From a virus, in IMG/VR virus record IMGVR_UViG_3300009159_000177, positions 1-34,216 of that record: DNA of 34,216 nucleotides, one strand, 5' to 3'. A program made the translations under genes and the position numbers. Positions 16,696-26,092 of this stretch are shown piece by piece. The first letter of the stretch is position 1. Every line of letters begins with the position of its first letter. Below the pieces are notes generated by a model. The model was not told the DNA's origin. It ran no database searches and was given only the letters and a program-made list of their open reading frames with translations.

Positions 16696-17533
16696 TCCGT
16701 TAACACACTGTATATCAACATACAACAATCTACCTTACTTAAAACTAGCAGTACAGTCAGTAAGAAAAAATTCTTACTTCAAAGATGCTCCTTTTATTAT
16801 TCATGCAGAAAACTGTACAGACGGGACTAATGAATGGTTATTTGAGAATAGAGATAAGTATAACCTAACCTTACTAGTTGAGCCACAGACAATAATAACT
16901 AGAGGTATTGGAGGAGGAATGAATGTCTGTGCTGATCACGTAGAGACAGAATATATTAACTTTCTTCACTCAGATTTTTACGTAACTAAAGACTGGGATA
17001 TTGAATTATTAAGGATACATCAGACATATCCAGAAGAAAAACTATGGGTTAATTCATATAGAATAGAACCAAATATGTTTAACTCTCCTGAAAGACCTGG
17101 AACTTTATTAATAGGTAAGGATGCTTTTGGATGCTATCATGATACTTTCTTACCTCAAGCATTTGAGAATTGGATTACAGAGTTTAAAGAGATGAATGAC
17201 TACTTTGAGATACCAAAAGGAGAAGGAGTATCAGGATTAGTTAAGAAATCTGTATGGGATGAAGTAGGAGGTAATGATCCTAGATTTGCACCAACATCAT
17301 GGGACGATATGGATTTATTTCTCAGAATGCTACAGCATGGAGTTAGGTTCGTACTTCCATTCAGTTCAATTGTATGGCACTTTGGAGCAAGAGGTTCACA
17401 TAGATTAGAAGAAAACGAAGGTAAATCCTCTCAAAGACAGAAAGAAACAGAACAAAAAAATGCTATTAAGTGGTTGGAGAAGTGGAAAAAAATGCCTATA
17501 TTTGATCAATACGGAATGATAAAACAATTTTAA
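16682..17533 (+). CDS. GT2-family glycosyltransferase
   Basis: 283 aa. TLTHCISTYNN-like opening (LTHCISTYNNLPYLKLAVQSV), then ENCTDGTNEW, and the DxD-type site HSDFYVTKDWD. The C-terminal acceptor region holds RFAPTSWDDMDLFLRMLQHG and VWHFGARGSHR, typical of GT2 enzymes. It overlaps the preceding gene by 14 bases and precedes the next by two. Substrate unknown. Confidence 0.82.
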   Translation: MTHSSPLTHCISTYNNLPYLKLAVQSVRKNSYFKDAPFIIHAENCTDGTNEWLFENRDKYNLTLLVEPQTIITRGIGGGMNVCADHVETEYINFLHSDFYVTKDWDIELLRIHQTYPEEKLWVNSYRIEPNMFNSPERPGTLLIGKDAFGCYHDTFLPQAFENWITEFKEMNDYFEIPKGEGVSGLVKKSVWDEVGGNDPRFAPTSWDDMDLFLRMLQHGVRFVLPFSSIVWHFGARGSHRLEENEGKSSQRQKETEQKNAIKWLEKWKKMPIFDQYGMIKQF

Positions 17534-17535
17534 AA

Positions 17536-18333
17536 ATGAACAATTTTACACTATACTGTAAATCATATCAGAAAGATCTTAATAGAGTTATAAATCTTTC
17601 AGAATCTATACGAAAGTTTAACGCAGATAACATACCCTTTTATATTAGTGTACCTAAGTCTGATTTAGAATTATTTAGAAATAATTTAGATTCAAGCGTA
17701 ATAGTTCTTGAAGATGAAAGTCTATATACAGGTACAGCTCCTGGATGGATTCAACAGCAGATTGTAAAATCAAATTTCTGGAAATTAGGTTTAGCAAAAA
17801 ATTACCTCTGTATAGACTCAGATGCTTACTTTATAAGACCTTTTTATGTTACAGATTTTATGTACGATGAGAATACTCCGTATACTGTGATACATGAACA
17901 GAGAGAACTATTTACATGGACTTCTACAAAAGTAGTTGAGTTAGGATTTAACCCTAAGGTAAGCTTTATACAAGATAGGCAAAAGATAATGAACTTATTT
18001 AATAGAAGAGGTCGTCACTATGATTTTGGACCTTCACCAATACTATGGTCATCAGAAGTATGGAAGTCCTTAGAAGAAAATTACATAACACCTAACAATC
18101 TTTCTTTTAACAATTTATTAGAATACTCACAGTCTGAATTTAGCTGGTACGGAGAAGCTTTATTAGCTTTTAAGGCTATCGAGCTATACCCTATTGAACC
18201 TCTATTTAAAGTTTTTCACTATCCACAACAGTTAAATGAATATAAACAGCAGGGAATAACAGAAGCTATGATAGCAGATAATTACTTAGGTATAATTATG
18301 CAATCAAACTTTAATGCACCGTTAACATATTAG
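17536..18333 (+). CDS. Glycosyltransferase of the DUF6492 type
   Basis: 265 aa. YCKSYQKDLNRVINLSESI, PFYISVPKSDLELF, IQQQIVKSNFWKLGLAKNYL and CIDSDAYFIRPF follow the pattern of DUF6492, a putative GT-A glycosyltransferase family with a DSD metal site (about residues 94-96). GPSPILWSSEVW probably lines the acceptor pocket. Common in capsule and LPS gene clusters. The exact sugar cannot be read. Confidence 0.75.
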   Translation: MNNFTLYCKSYQKDLNRVINLSESIRKFNADNIPFYISVPKSDLELFRNNLDSSVIVLEDESLYTGTAPGWIQQQIVKSNFWKLGLAKNYLCIDSDAYFIRPFYVTDFMYDENTPYTVIHEQRELFTWTSTKVVELGFNPKVSFIQDRQKIMNLFNRRGRHYDFGPSPILWSSEVWKSLEENYITPNNLSFNNLLEYSQSEFSWYGEALLAFKAIELYPIEPLFKVFHYPQQLNEYKQQGITEAMIADNYLGIIMQSNFNAPLTY

Positions 18334-18335
18334 TT

Positions 18336-19193
18336 ATGCAAGAAATATTAGTAACAGGAGGAGCTGGGTTTGTTGGCTCTAACCTAGTAAAGAGGTTAAA
18401 AAAAGAAGGACATAAAGTTGCTGTACTAGATAATTATAGTGCTGGTTTACATGAAAATGAAATTGAAGGAGTGACTTATATTGAAGATCATACTAAAAAT
18501 ATAAGTAATCTAGAGTTACCTTTTATTCCTGATGTTATTTTTCACTTAGGAGAGTACTCTAGAATACATCCATCGTTTGAAGAATATGAAAGAGTTTGGC
18601 AATATAATACAGTAGGTACCTTTGAGGTATTAAACTTCTGTAAGAAGTATAATATAAAAATAGTTTATGCTGCTTCAAGCACTAGGTTTGCCAAAGAAGG
18701 AACAAATCATTCACCATACTCTTTAACAAAGTCTATGAGTATTGATCTAGTTAAAGCATTTGCTAAATGGTACGACGTACCTTACTCTATTTGTTATTTC
18801 TATAATGTATTTGGACCAGGGTATGATAGTAGTCCTGTACCGGGATATGAATCAGTTATTAGTGTATTTGAAAAGCAATATAAAGCAGGAATACCTATAA
18901 CAGTTTCAGGAGATGGACAACAGAGCAGAATGTTTACATATGTAGATGATATTGTAGATGGATTAATTAAGTCCTGGAAGTATGAAATAAATGATGAATT
19001 TGAACTAGGAAACCCTATAAAATCCTATACGATACTAGAGATAGCAAAAATGTTCTCGGATAATATCCAATTTGTAGTAGCACGTAAAGGAGATAGAACA
19101 GATAGTGTACTGCAAACGTACGATAAGACTTGTGAGAAACTAAAATGGTCTCCTACCATGACAGTAGAGGAATGGATTAATCTAATTAAGTAG
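18336..19193 (+). CDS. NAD-dependent sugar-nucleotide epimerase/dehydratase
   Basis: 285 aa, extended short-chain dehydrogenase. NAD-binding GGAGFVG (G8, G11, G14), the Asp at LDNYSAG for the adenosine ribose, catalytic Ser region AASSTR (S114-S115), and YSLTK (Y128, K132) are all intact. QSRMFTYVDDIVDG and FELGNPIKSYTI are typical of GalE/WbpP-like enzymes. It would convert a nucleotide sugar for the nearby transferases. The specific reaction (4-epimerase versus 4,6-dehydratase) is uncertain. Confidence 0.87.
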   Translation: MQEILVTGGAGFVGSNLVKRLKKEGHKVAVLDNYSAGLHENEIEGVTYIEDHTKNISNLELPFIPDVIFHLGEYSRIHPSFEEYERVWQYNTVGTFEVLNFCKKYNIKIVYAASSTRFAKEGTNHSPYSLTKSMSIDLVKAFAKWYDVPYSICYFYNVFGPGYDSSPVPGYESVISVFEKQYKAGIPITVSGDGQQSRMFTYVDDIVDGLIKSWKYEINDEFELGNPIKSYTILEIAKMFSDNIQFVVARKGDRTDSVLQTYDKTCEKLKWSPTMTVEEWINLIK

Positions 19194-19194
19194 T

Positions 19195-20517
19195 ATGACA
19201 ATAATATATCCGATAAACGGAAAGAATGAACGAATGGGGAGTTTATTTAACACTCCTAAACACCTACTACTGTATAAAGGAAAACAGATACTTAAATGCT
19301 CTATAGATAATATACAAAAAGAATATCCAGAAGCAAAAGTTGTAATACTTACAAATATATTTTACTCAGAAGCTATTACTCAACTAACCTCTTATAATCC
19401 TTCAGTAATAGTTGAAGTAGTTGGAAGTACAACCTCTCATGTAGAAACTTTAAGAAGTTCAAACTATATAAAGAGTGGTTCAGTATTGTTCGTAGATTGC
19501 GATATAGTTCCAGAAGCTCTTGGTATATTTGATAAAAAATATCCAACAGTATTTACATTTAAGAACAATACCGGACTACTAAATTATAGTAATTACCAAG
19601 TTGATAGTGGTAATAATATAATAAGTTGTAACGAAAAAGAAGAAATATTTGAAAATGCAGGAGCCGGTATTTACTACTTTCCGGGTATGGAAGAATTCCT
19701 AAACTACTCACAAGGATGTAAAAGCATTTCAGAGTGTATAGGTAGAATGTTACTTGATAACATAACTAGTAAAATTAATTCAACCAATACCATACATCGT
19801 TTTGGTACACTTCAAGATATTTACATAGACAACTTTTCATTTAGAGAGCCTGAAACTACAAACCTTAGTACCGGTTTTACAAATAATAAAGTATATAAAT
19901 CGAATAACTTAGTAATTAAAGAAGGAGATACAGTCTCAGATGAAAATAAATGGTATCTCTCCTATCAAAATAAGAAACATATACCAACTATTATAAGCTG
20001 TGAGCAAAATAAGTTAGTTATGGAGTTTATTAATAGAGATGCTGATGTAAATTTAGATGATATTTTTACATTAATAGAAGAGTATATGACCTATCCTAAG
20101 TTAAATGAGTTAACATACACTTCCTATATATCTAGAATAAAGTTTCATTTAGAAAAAAATACTAAGATTGGTAATGGAAGTAAGTTACTAACCTTGCTTG
20201 AGACTATCAATCTACCTGCAACATTTGCTCATGGAGACTTAAGCATTATGAATATAATCCCTACCAGGCTAGGATTAAAACTAATTGACCCACTTTACTC
20301 AGATACTAAATTTGGATGTTATGAATTAGATTTAGCAAAGCTATGCTTTAGTGTGAAGTATTATAAAAACGACTCAGCATCTTTCAACTACATTAAAGAC
20401 AAGTCAAATATCGATTACCTGGATATTTTAATTGCAGCAGAAGCTGTAAGAGTTTCTACATATAAAAGCGAGTATAGTTTTATTGCAGAGAATTTAATTA
20501 ATGAGTTGTATAATTAA
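19195..20517 (+). CDS. Fused sugar nucleotidyltransferase and APH-like kinase
   Basis: 440 aa with two domains. Residues 1-220 resemble nucleotidyltransferases: IIYPINGKNERMGSLF with K22 in TPKHLLLYKG, FVDCDIV as metal-binding DxD, and NAGAGIYYFP. Residues 225-440 are an aminoglycoside phosphotransferase/choline kinase-like fold: a Lys in VIKEGD (K242), AHGDLSIMN (H346, D348, N353) and LKLIDPLY (D365). A kinase plus NTP transferase would phosphorylate and then activate a sugar or small alcohol. Similar fusions occur in bacterial capsule loci. Product unknown. Confidence 0.78.
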   Translation: MTIIYPINGKNERMGSLFNTPKHLLLYKGKQILKCSIDNIQKEYPEAKVVILTNIFYSEAITQLTSYNPSVIVEVVGSTTSHVETLRSSNYIKSGSVLFVDCDIVPEALGIFDKKYPTVFTFKNNTGLLNYSNYQVDSGNNIISCNEKEEIFENAGAGIYYFPGMEEFLNYSQGCKSISECIGRMLLDNITSKINSTNTIHRFGTLQDIYIDNFSFREPETTNLSTGFTNNKVYKSNNLVIKEGDTVSDENKWYLSYQNKKHIPTIISCEQNKLVMEFINRDADVNLDDIFTLIEEYMTYPKLNELTYTSYISRIKFHLEKNTKIGNGSKLLTLLETINLPATFAHGDLSIMNIIPTRLGLKLIDPLYSDTKFGCYELDLAKLCFSVKYYKNDSASFNYIKDKSNIDYLDILIAAEAVRVSTYKSEYSFIAENLINELYN

Positions 20518-20542
20518 AAGAAAATACCTATATTAAAGTATG
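20506..20542 (+). promoter_or_regulatory. Promoter for the HAD-methyltransferase part of the glycan cluster, probably leaderless
   Basis: TTG at 20506-20508, 20 bases, TATATTAA at 20529-20536. The ATG is at 20540, only three bases after the box. Confidence 0.7.
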
Positions 20543-20893
20543 AGACCTAGAACAATATTCTGCGATATAGACGGAACTTTAATCAAACACGACCCACCAG
20601 AGGTATCTTTTAAGTCTGATTATAAAATGCAACCACTAGCCGGTACACTTACTAAACTTTTAGAGTGGGATAGATTAGGTTACAATATTATATTGACAAC
20701 AGGTAGGAGAGAAAGTCTACGTAGTATTACAGAAAAGCAACTTAATGAAGTAGGTATTTTTTATGATCAATTAATTATGGGAATAGGAGGAGGTTGTCGA
20801 TACTTAATTAATGATAATAAAGCTAACGGAGATATTACTGCTGTTGCTATTACGATAGAAAGAAATCAAGGAATAAATAACTTAAATATCTAA
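20540..20893 (+). CDS. HAD-superfamily phosphatase, small
   Basis: 117 aa. Motif I FCDIDGTL with nucleophile D9 and acid D11, motif II TTGR (T54), and a C-terminal YLINDNKANG in place of the usual metal-binding Asp pair. Probably a sugar-phosphate phosphatase, as is usual next to nucleotidyltransferase-kinase genes in capsule loci. No cap domain is visible; the length is short. It follows the fused kinase gene under a separate promoter. Confidence 0.78.
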   Translation: MRPRTIFCDIDGTLIKHDPPEVSFKSDYKMQPLAGTLTKLLEWDRLGYNIILTTGRRESLRSITEKQLNEVGIFYDQLIMGIGGGCRYLINDNKANGDITAVAITIERNQGINNLNI

Positions 20894-20896
20894 AAT

Positions 20897-21562
20897 ATGA
20901 AAATTGAAAATTATGGAGTTGCTTTTGAAGTTACAGAGAATCCAAAGTATACAAATTTCTGGAGAAGCCACTTCTGTGGAAACTGGGAGGTAGATACCTT
21001 TGAATTCTTAAGTAAGCATTTATCTTCGGAAAAGACTTTATTGGATATTGGCTCCTGGATTGGACCAATAGCACTACCAGCCGCACAAGTTACTAAACAA
21101 GTTATATGTTTTGAACCAGATCCGGTAGCACATGAAGAACTTGTAAAGAATATAGAATTAAATAAATATACTAATATTTTTTTAGAGAAAAAAGCAGTAT
21201 CCATTCACAAAAGTATCTGGTTAGGAGCTGATGAATTAGGAGAAAGTATTACAAGCGATAGCCGAAGTAAAGAGAATAGATTCGAAATAGGATGTATATC
21301 AGTTGAAGAAGTCTTTAAGAAATATAACTTAAAAGAAGAAGATGTATGTGCTATTAAAATTGATATTGAAGGTCACGAAGCAGAACTACTTCAAGATGAG
21401 TTTTTAATGAACTTAAATATCCCAATGCATATTTCACTTCATTTTGAATTTGCAGAAGATAGAGAACTTTTTGCACAAAAAATTTCTAAATTCTTAAAAA
21501 AGAAAAATATAGATATAACAAGACTTAATACTAATGCAAATATCTCTATAGAAGTTCTATGA
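20897..21562 (+). CDS. FkbM-family SAM-dependent methyltransferase
   Basis: 221 aa. SAM-binding LLDIGSWIGPIALPAA, FEPDPVAHEEL for the ribose, and AIKIDIEGHEAELLQD typical of FkbM enzymes, which O-methylate sugars. The C terminus is helical. It ends four bases into the next gene. Expected to methylate one of the glycan residues made by the surrounding transferases. Confidence 0.85.
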   Translation: MKIENYGVAFEVTENPKYTNFWRSHFCGNWEVDTFEFLSKHLSSEKTLLDIGSWIGPIALPAAQVTKQVICFEPDPVAHEELVKNIELNKYTNIFLEKKAVSIHKSIWLGADELGESITSDSRSKENRFEIGCISVEEVFKKYNLKEEDVCAIKIDIEGHEAELLQDEFLMNLNIPMHISLHFEFAEDRELFAQKISKFLKKKNIDITRLNTNANISIEVL

Positions 21563-22359
21563 GATCATGTATAGTTTTTGCAGTATCAATCTTCAATGAA
21601 GAGAAGTTAAACGTACTTACAGAATTTTTAGATACATTTAAGTTACATTTTTCGGACTGTGACATGTCTGTAGGAATTAATTACGGTTCTATAGAAGAAG
21701 TAGAGAGAGTATTAGCATCCTATGACTTACCTATCCAACATATAAGAATTACAGATAAAGATCTTTATACAGGATCAGATGCTGGTGCATATCAAGCAGC
21801 ACTGTCTTTGCTAAAAGCAAGTAACAAGCAGTACGATGTTTGCTGGTTTGCACATACTAAAGGAGCTGTAAATAATAGACCTGTAGAGAGAGGAATGTAC
21901 CTTTCAAATCTATTTAGAAATCGTATTCATATTGAAAACTTATTTCAACAGTATGACAAGTTAGGTAGCTATGCCCTTAGAGGAGTATCCAGAGGTGCAG
22001 GAGGAGATGCTTGGAGTACCTTTAATAGAGATCATCACATAGGTATTTGTTCTAATGAAGTTTTTAGTGATTTTAAATACACACACGTAAACTGGTCTTA
22101 TATAGAAACTATGTATGTTATAAATGGAAAAGTTGTACAAAGCTTTCTTGACAATACTTCTGAAAGTTACTATACTACTGCTATAAAAGAACCATGTTAC
22201 TTTGAAGTTATATTTCCATGGATAGTTGGAAGATGCGGATATTTTCCGTATATTAAACAAAGTGAATGTTTCTGGAGAGAGGCAGACCTGAGAAATATTA
22301 CACAGAGGTGGATAGATGAAAATAATCTATCAGAATTACAACCATACTTATCTATATGA
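21559..22359 (+). CDS. Putative glycosyltransferase, unclassified
   Basis: 266 aa. The opening SCIVFAVSIFNEEKLNVL resembles GT-A enzymes. A central AHTKGAVNNRPVERGMYL carries an HTKG segment seen in some LPS and rhamnan-type transferases. RGAGGDAWSTFNRDHHIG is also conserved-looking. No clean DxD is visible, so a non-catalytic role cannot be excluded. Starts four bases before the methyltransferase stop and ends four bases into the next gene. Confidence 0.5.
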   Translation: MRSCIVFAVSIFNEEKLNVLTEFLDTFKLHFSDCDMSVGINYGSIEEVERVLASYDLPIQHIRITDKDLYTGSDAGAYQAALSLLKASNKQYDVCWFAHTKGAVNNRPVERGMYLSNLFRNRIHIENLFQQYDKLGSYALRGVSRGAGGDAWSTFNRDHHIGICSNEVFSDFKYTHVNWSYIETMYVINGKVVQSFLDNTSESYYTTAIKEPCYFEVIFPWIVGRCGYFPYIKQSECFWREADLRNITQRWIDENNLSELQPYLSI

Positions 22360-23129
22360 AATTATTAGTATCACTTTCGTCTTACGGGACTAAGAATGTT
22401 AACTACTTAGAAAAAGTAATTGACGAGTTTGTTTCTTATAAGAATTATGATGTTACAGTTAGCTTGCATTGTACAGTGCCTTTAAGTCGTACCGATATAA
22501 AACAAGAGGTATACGATAATCCAAAGAACAATTGCCTTTTTCACAGAGAAGAATTTATTAGAGAAAAAGACAATTACGATTTATTTCTTTTTGCTGAGTA
22601 TGATATACTGATTAAGGAAGCAGTTATAGATACTTACCTTAAGTACGATAAAGTACTACCTATAGGTTACTGTGCAGGATTTTTAAGGTACGAGGATACT
22701 CCTGAAGATATGAAATACTATATAGATATTTGGCCTCACGCTCACGGAGGAGGTTATATTAAATCACACAATACCGTAGTTAATGGTAGAGAGTATTTCG
22801 TTTTAACTAATCCACATCAGGCATGTTATTTACTAACTAAGGAAAAGCTTAACTACGTTATAAATAATACACAGTATAACTTTCACGAGCTTAACGGATT
22901 AGGAATAGAATCAGCAGCATCAACAGTATTTTCAGATTGGAGCTACAGTCCTACTGGTATCATAAAAAAAGTATATCCGAAAAATAAACAAGACTTAGAA
23001 AATTTACAAGTACATCACACCCCGGATTGTCATGTAAATGAACCAGGAGTTAATACAGATCCACTTACATACCGTAATACATCGGCAACATTAGACATTT
23101 TAATAAGAGACGTAAATATACAAAACTAA
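22356..23129 (+). CDS. Putative GT-A glycosyltransferase
   Basis: 257 aa. KLLVSLSSYGTKNVNYLEKV opens as in GT-A proteins. DLFLFAEYDILI gives an acidic E-x-D metal-site candidate near residue 85. A His/Gly-rich segment (WPHAHGGGY) and VLTNPHQACYLLTKEKL follow. No family certain. Its location in an uninterrupted glycan operon supports a transferase. Confidence 0.55.
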   Translation: MKLLVSLSSYGTKNVNYLEKVIDEFVSYKNYDVTVSLHCTVPLSRTDIKQEVYDNPKNNCLFHREEFIREKDNYDLFLFAEYDILIKEAVIDTYLKYDKVLPIGYCAGFLRYEDTPEDMKYYIDIWPHAHGGGYIKSHNTVVNGREYFVLTNPHQACYLLTKEKLNYVINNTQYNFHELNGLGIESAASTVFSDWSYSPTGIIKKVYPKNKQDLENLQVHHTPDCHVNEPGVNTDPLTYRNTSATLDILIRDVNIQN

Positions 23130-23139
23130 ATTTAAAAAA

Positions 23140-23763
23140 ATGACAAAACTAAAAATTAACAAAGAGTTAGTAATTGATAAAAACAAAGTATTAACAGAGA
23201 GTATTGAAAGCCCTGATGGCTGGGTAGATTTTGCAAGAGGAGTACATGGTGAACATTATGGCTTACTTTGTTACCTTTCTACTAAATTTAATAATGCAAC
23301 TATTTTAGACTTAGGAACTTGGGCAGGATGGTCAGCTGTATCGATAGCTCAAAATCCTACCAACAAGATTATAACTTACGATATAGTAGATGAGCTAGGA
23401 AGATCTCAAAACGGTATATGTATTCAGGATAAGTTTAATACTTATTCAAATATAGAACGTAGAATGATTGATGCTAGAACAGAATCTGCTGAAGTAATAA
23501 ACTCAGCAGACTTAATCATATTAGATATCGATCCACATGATGGAATTCAAGAAACTGACTTTACAAATTACCTAGATCAGATAGGTTATGAAGGATTTGT
23601 AGTATGTGATGATGTGCATTTGAATGAAGGAATGAGAAGATGGTGGAGCAGTATTACATTACCTAAGTACGATCTTACAGATGTAGCACATAATAACTCT
23701 CAAGCAGGAACAGGACTTATCTGTTACGGAAAAGTAAAAGCTACAGTAATTGAATTAGAATAA
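23140..23763 (+). CDS. Class I SAM-dependent methyltransferase
   Basis: 207 aa. TILDLGTWAGWSAVSIA is the SAM-binding GxGxxG-like motif, KIITYDIVDELG the post-II acidic residue, and LIILDIDPHDG plus VVCDDVHLNEGMRRWW the remaining catalytic core, resembling the methyltransferase 24 type. Expected to methylate a sugar or carried group. Surrounded by glycosyltransferases. Separate from the FkbM gene and unrelated to it beyond the fold. Confidence 0.75.
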   Translation: MTKLKINKELVIDKNKVLTESIESPDGWVDFARGVHGEHYGLLCYLSTKFNNATILDLGTWAGWSAVSIAQNPTNKIITYDIVDELGRSQNGICIQDKFNTYSNIERRMIDARTESAEVINSADLIILDIDPHDGIQETDFTNYLDQIGYEGFVVCDDVHLNEGMRRWWSSITLPKYDLTDVAHNNSQAGTGLICYGKVKATVIELE

Positions 23764-23773
23764 GAATAAGTAT

Positions 23774-25363
23774 ATGAAAGTACTTTTTATATCAAAAGCA
23801 GACCTACCAGACTATCAAAGTGATATGATCTTTCATGGAGGCAGGTCTGTGCTTGGTTCCGATTTTGTAGACTGTAACAAATTATGGTACATGTACAAGG
23901 AAGATAAGGAACTATACTGGAACGATAGAGTACCGGAGAATGGTAAGAGTTACGGAAGAGGTTTTACTATGTGCGGTAAGCTAACAGAAGATAATATTGA
24001 TAGATCTGATATAGAAAGTAAGATCAAGTCTCACTTCTTTGATAAGATTATTTACGGATCATGTACAAGATGTACAGATTACCTAGATGTAGTCTTATCT
24101 AATTATAGTAAAAAAGATATTATATTTGTAGATGGAGAAGATGATCAGCAAATACGTCAACACTTTTTAGATAAAGGAATTTATTTTAAGAGAGAATTAA
24201 TACCGCAAGATCTCGATAAAGCCAATCCTCTATACTTTGCTATACCCGAAGAGCTTATCCTATCTGAAGTTCCACATAAAGTAAAAGAGTATGCAACTAT
24301 AATTCCTGGAGATTTATCTACATATATCTACGATGATGAAGAAAGTTACTATAAAGGATATCAGGAGTCTTACTTCGGAGTTACATTTAAAAAAGGAGGA
24401 TGGGATTGTTTGAGACATTATGAAATTATAATGAACGGATGCCTTCCATACTTTCCAGACTTAATGCAATGTCCTTCACATACTATGTTAAGCTTTCCTA
24501 AAAAGACAGTACTGGAGTATAGTACGAGGCTAGTAGCTGGAATATTAAAAGAAGAAGAATGTCTAACTTATACTAAGGTATTGTTACAGTATGCAAAAAA
24601 TAACTTAACAACTAAACACCTTTTTAATTATATAATAAAAGAAATACCTACTATGAAAGAAACATATATATTTATCTGCAGCTACAATCGCCTAGAGCCT
24701 CTAAAGATGTTAGTAAAAGCCTTAACACAGAGGGGTTATAAAAATATTGTTGTATTGGATAACGGTACAACCTACCAACCATTATTAGGTTGGTATAAGA
24801 CAGCAGAAGTGAAAGAAGTTTACTTCTGTGCAAACAACTATGGTCCAGAAGCTCTAGACTGTGTACGAAACTTCGAATCAGATTTCCAGCAAAAATACAA
24901 TCACATAGTATTGAACGAATACCACGTCTATACTGACAGCGATGTTGTACCTATTGACGAAGTTCCTCACGATTTTATAGATAATATGGTTGAGATGTGT
25001 AAGCAGTATGGAATACCAAAAATAGGATTGAGTTTAAAAATTGACGACTTACCTGACCATTTCGTATTAAAAAATAAAGTTGTATTACATGAGAGTAGCT
25101 TCTTTGAGCGAGAGTTTATAGAAGATGATAGATGTAGATTATACAAAGCTCCTGTAGATACAACCTTTGCAGTAAATGCCCCTGGGCTTGCTTGTGGGTA
25201 TAGTGATTATGCTTATAGAGCAGCAGGAACTTATTTTGCTAAACATATGCCTTGGTATTTTGATTCTAATAACCTACCTGTAGACGAAATCTACTACCTT
25301 GATCATATAACTGGGGTTCGTCCTCATTGGTCTAATTTACTAAAAGAAGTAATCAATAAATAG
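23774..25363 (+). CDS. Two-domain glycosyltransferase
   Basis: 529 aa. Residues 1-285 look like a GT-B-type or receptor-like half: IIYGSCTRCTDYL, KGGWDCLRHYEIIMNG, CLPYFPDLMQCPS. Residues 295-529 form a GT-A domain: ETYIFICSYNRLEPLKML, IVVLDNGTTY, YTDSDVVPI as the DxD, and a C-terminal YYLDHITGVRPHW. A linker with NYIIKEIPTMK separates them. Two activities on one chain would add consecutive sugars or tie synthesis to acceptor recognition. ATG codons inside the linker could also give a separate shorter product, but no promoter is evident there. Confidence 0.72.
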   Translation: MKVLFISKADLPDYQSDMIFHGGRSVLGSDFVDCNKLWYMYKEDKELYWNDRVPENGKSYGRGFTMCGKLTEDNIDRSDIESKIKSHFFDKIIYGSCTRCTDYLDVVLSNYSKKDIIFVDGEDDQQIRQHFLDKGIYFKRELIPQDLDKANPLYFAIPEELILSEVPHKVKEYATIIPGDLSTYIYDDEESYYKGYQESYFGVTFKKGGWDCLRHYEIIMNGCLPYFPDLMQCPSHTMLSFPKKTVLEYSTRLVAGILKEEECLTYTKVLLQYAKNNLTTKHLFNYIIKEIPTMKETYIFICSYNRLEPLKMLVKALTQRGYKNIVVLDNGTTYQPLLGWYKTAEVKEVYFCANNYGPEALDCVRNFESDFQQKYNHIVLNEYHVYTDSDVVPIDEVPHDFIDNMVEMCKQYGIPKIGLSLKIDDLPDHFVLKNKVVLHESSFFEREFIEDDRCRLYKAPVDTTFAVNAPGLACGYSDYAYRAAGTYFAKHMPWYFDSNNLPVDEIYYLDHITGVRPHWSNLLKEVINK

Positions 25364-25366
25364 TTT

Positions 25367-26092
25367 ATGTTAATAGCAACACTTAATCACAACTTACCTG
25401 ACCTTACTGATAATTTAGTTAATCAGTTAAAGAGAGATCCATATTTTAAATACTGTGAGTTAATGGTAGTAGATAATGGATCAAAAGAATCAATAGCTAA
25501 ATCAACAACACATCGACTAGAAGAAAATATTTTCTTTGGAGGAGGTTTCAATGTAGTATTGGATTACTTTCTAAATCAAACAGAACACGAATACTTATAC
25601 TTTCTTAACAACGATCTTATCTTTCACGGTCCATCCTTTATAACAACATCTCTAAGAGAAGCAAAAAAATCTGATGCAGCAGTCTACTCTCCTTCAGTTA
25701 TAAATGCTTCAATTGAACAATGTCACTGGAAGCAAATGTGGAACTGGGGTAAAGGACTAAGAGAAGTAAAGTGGGTTGATTTTCAATCACCACTTATACG
25801 TAGAGATATTCTAGAGAAGATTAGAATATTCCCTCAAGAACTTATTTATGGATGGGGATTAGATTTCTACACTGGGTGTATGACTACAAGATACAATCTT
25901 AAGACAGTAGTATCAGATACCAATACTATATGTCATTTAAACTCTCAAACATTTAAACAAAATAAGATTGATATAGGAGTTTCAGAATTTTGTAGAAATG
26001 CAGAAATAAATATGAATAATTACTTTAGTAATTCTAAATTTAATTCATTATATTTAGACTTAAGACAGTACGGAGAAAATTATATATTATGA
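25367..26092 (+). CDS. GT2-family glycosyltransferase
   Basis: 241 aa. LIATLNHNLPDLTDNLVNQL, then MVVDNGSKES and FLNNDLIFHG (NND metal-site region) give a GT2 core. WGWGLDFY-like (GWGLDFYTGCMT) defines the acceptor side. The C terminus is Asn/Tyr-rich. Three bases separate it from the preceding gene and it overlaps the next by four. Confidence 0.78.
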   Translation: MLIATLNHNLPDLTDNLVNQLKRDPYFKYCELMVVDNGSKESIAKSTTHRLEENIFFGGGFNVVLDYFLNQTEHEYLYFLNNDLIFHGPSFITTSLREAKKSDAAVYSPSVINASIEQCHWKQMWNWGKGLREVKWVDFQSPLIRRDILEKIRIFPQELIYGWGLDFYTGCMTTRYNLKTVVSDTNTICHLNSQTFKQNKIDIGVSEFCRNAEINMNNYFSNSKFNSLYLDLRQYGENYIL

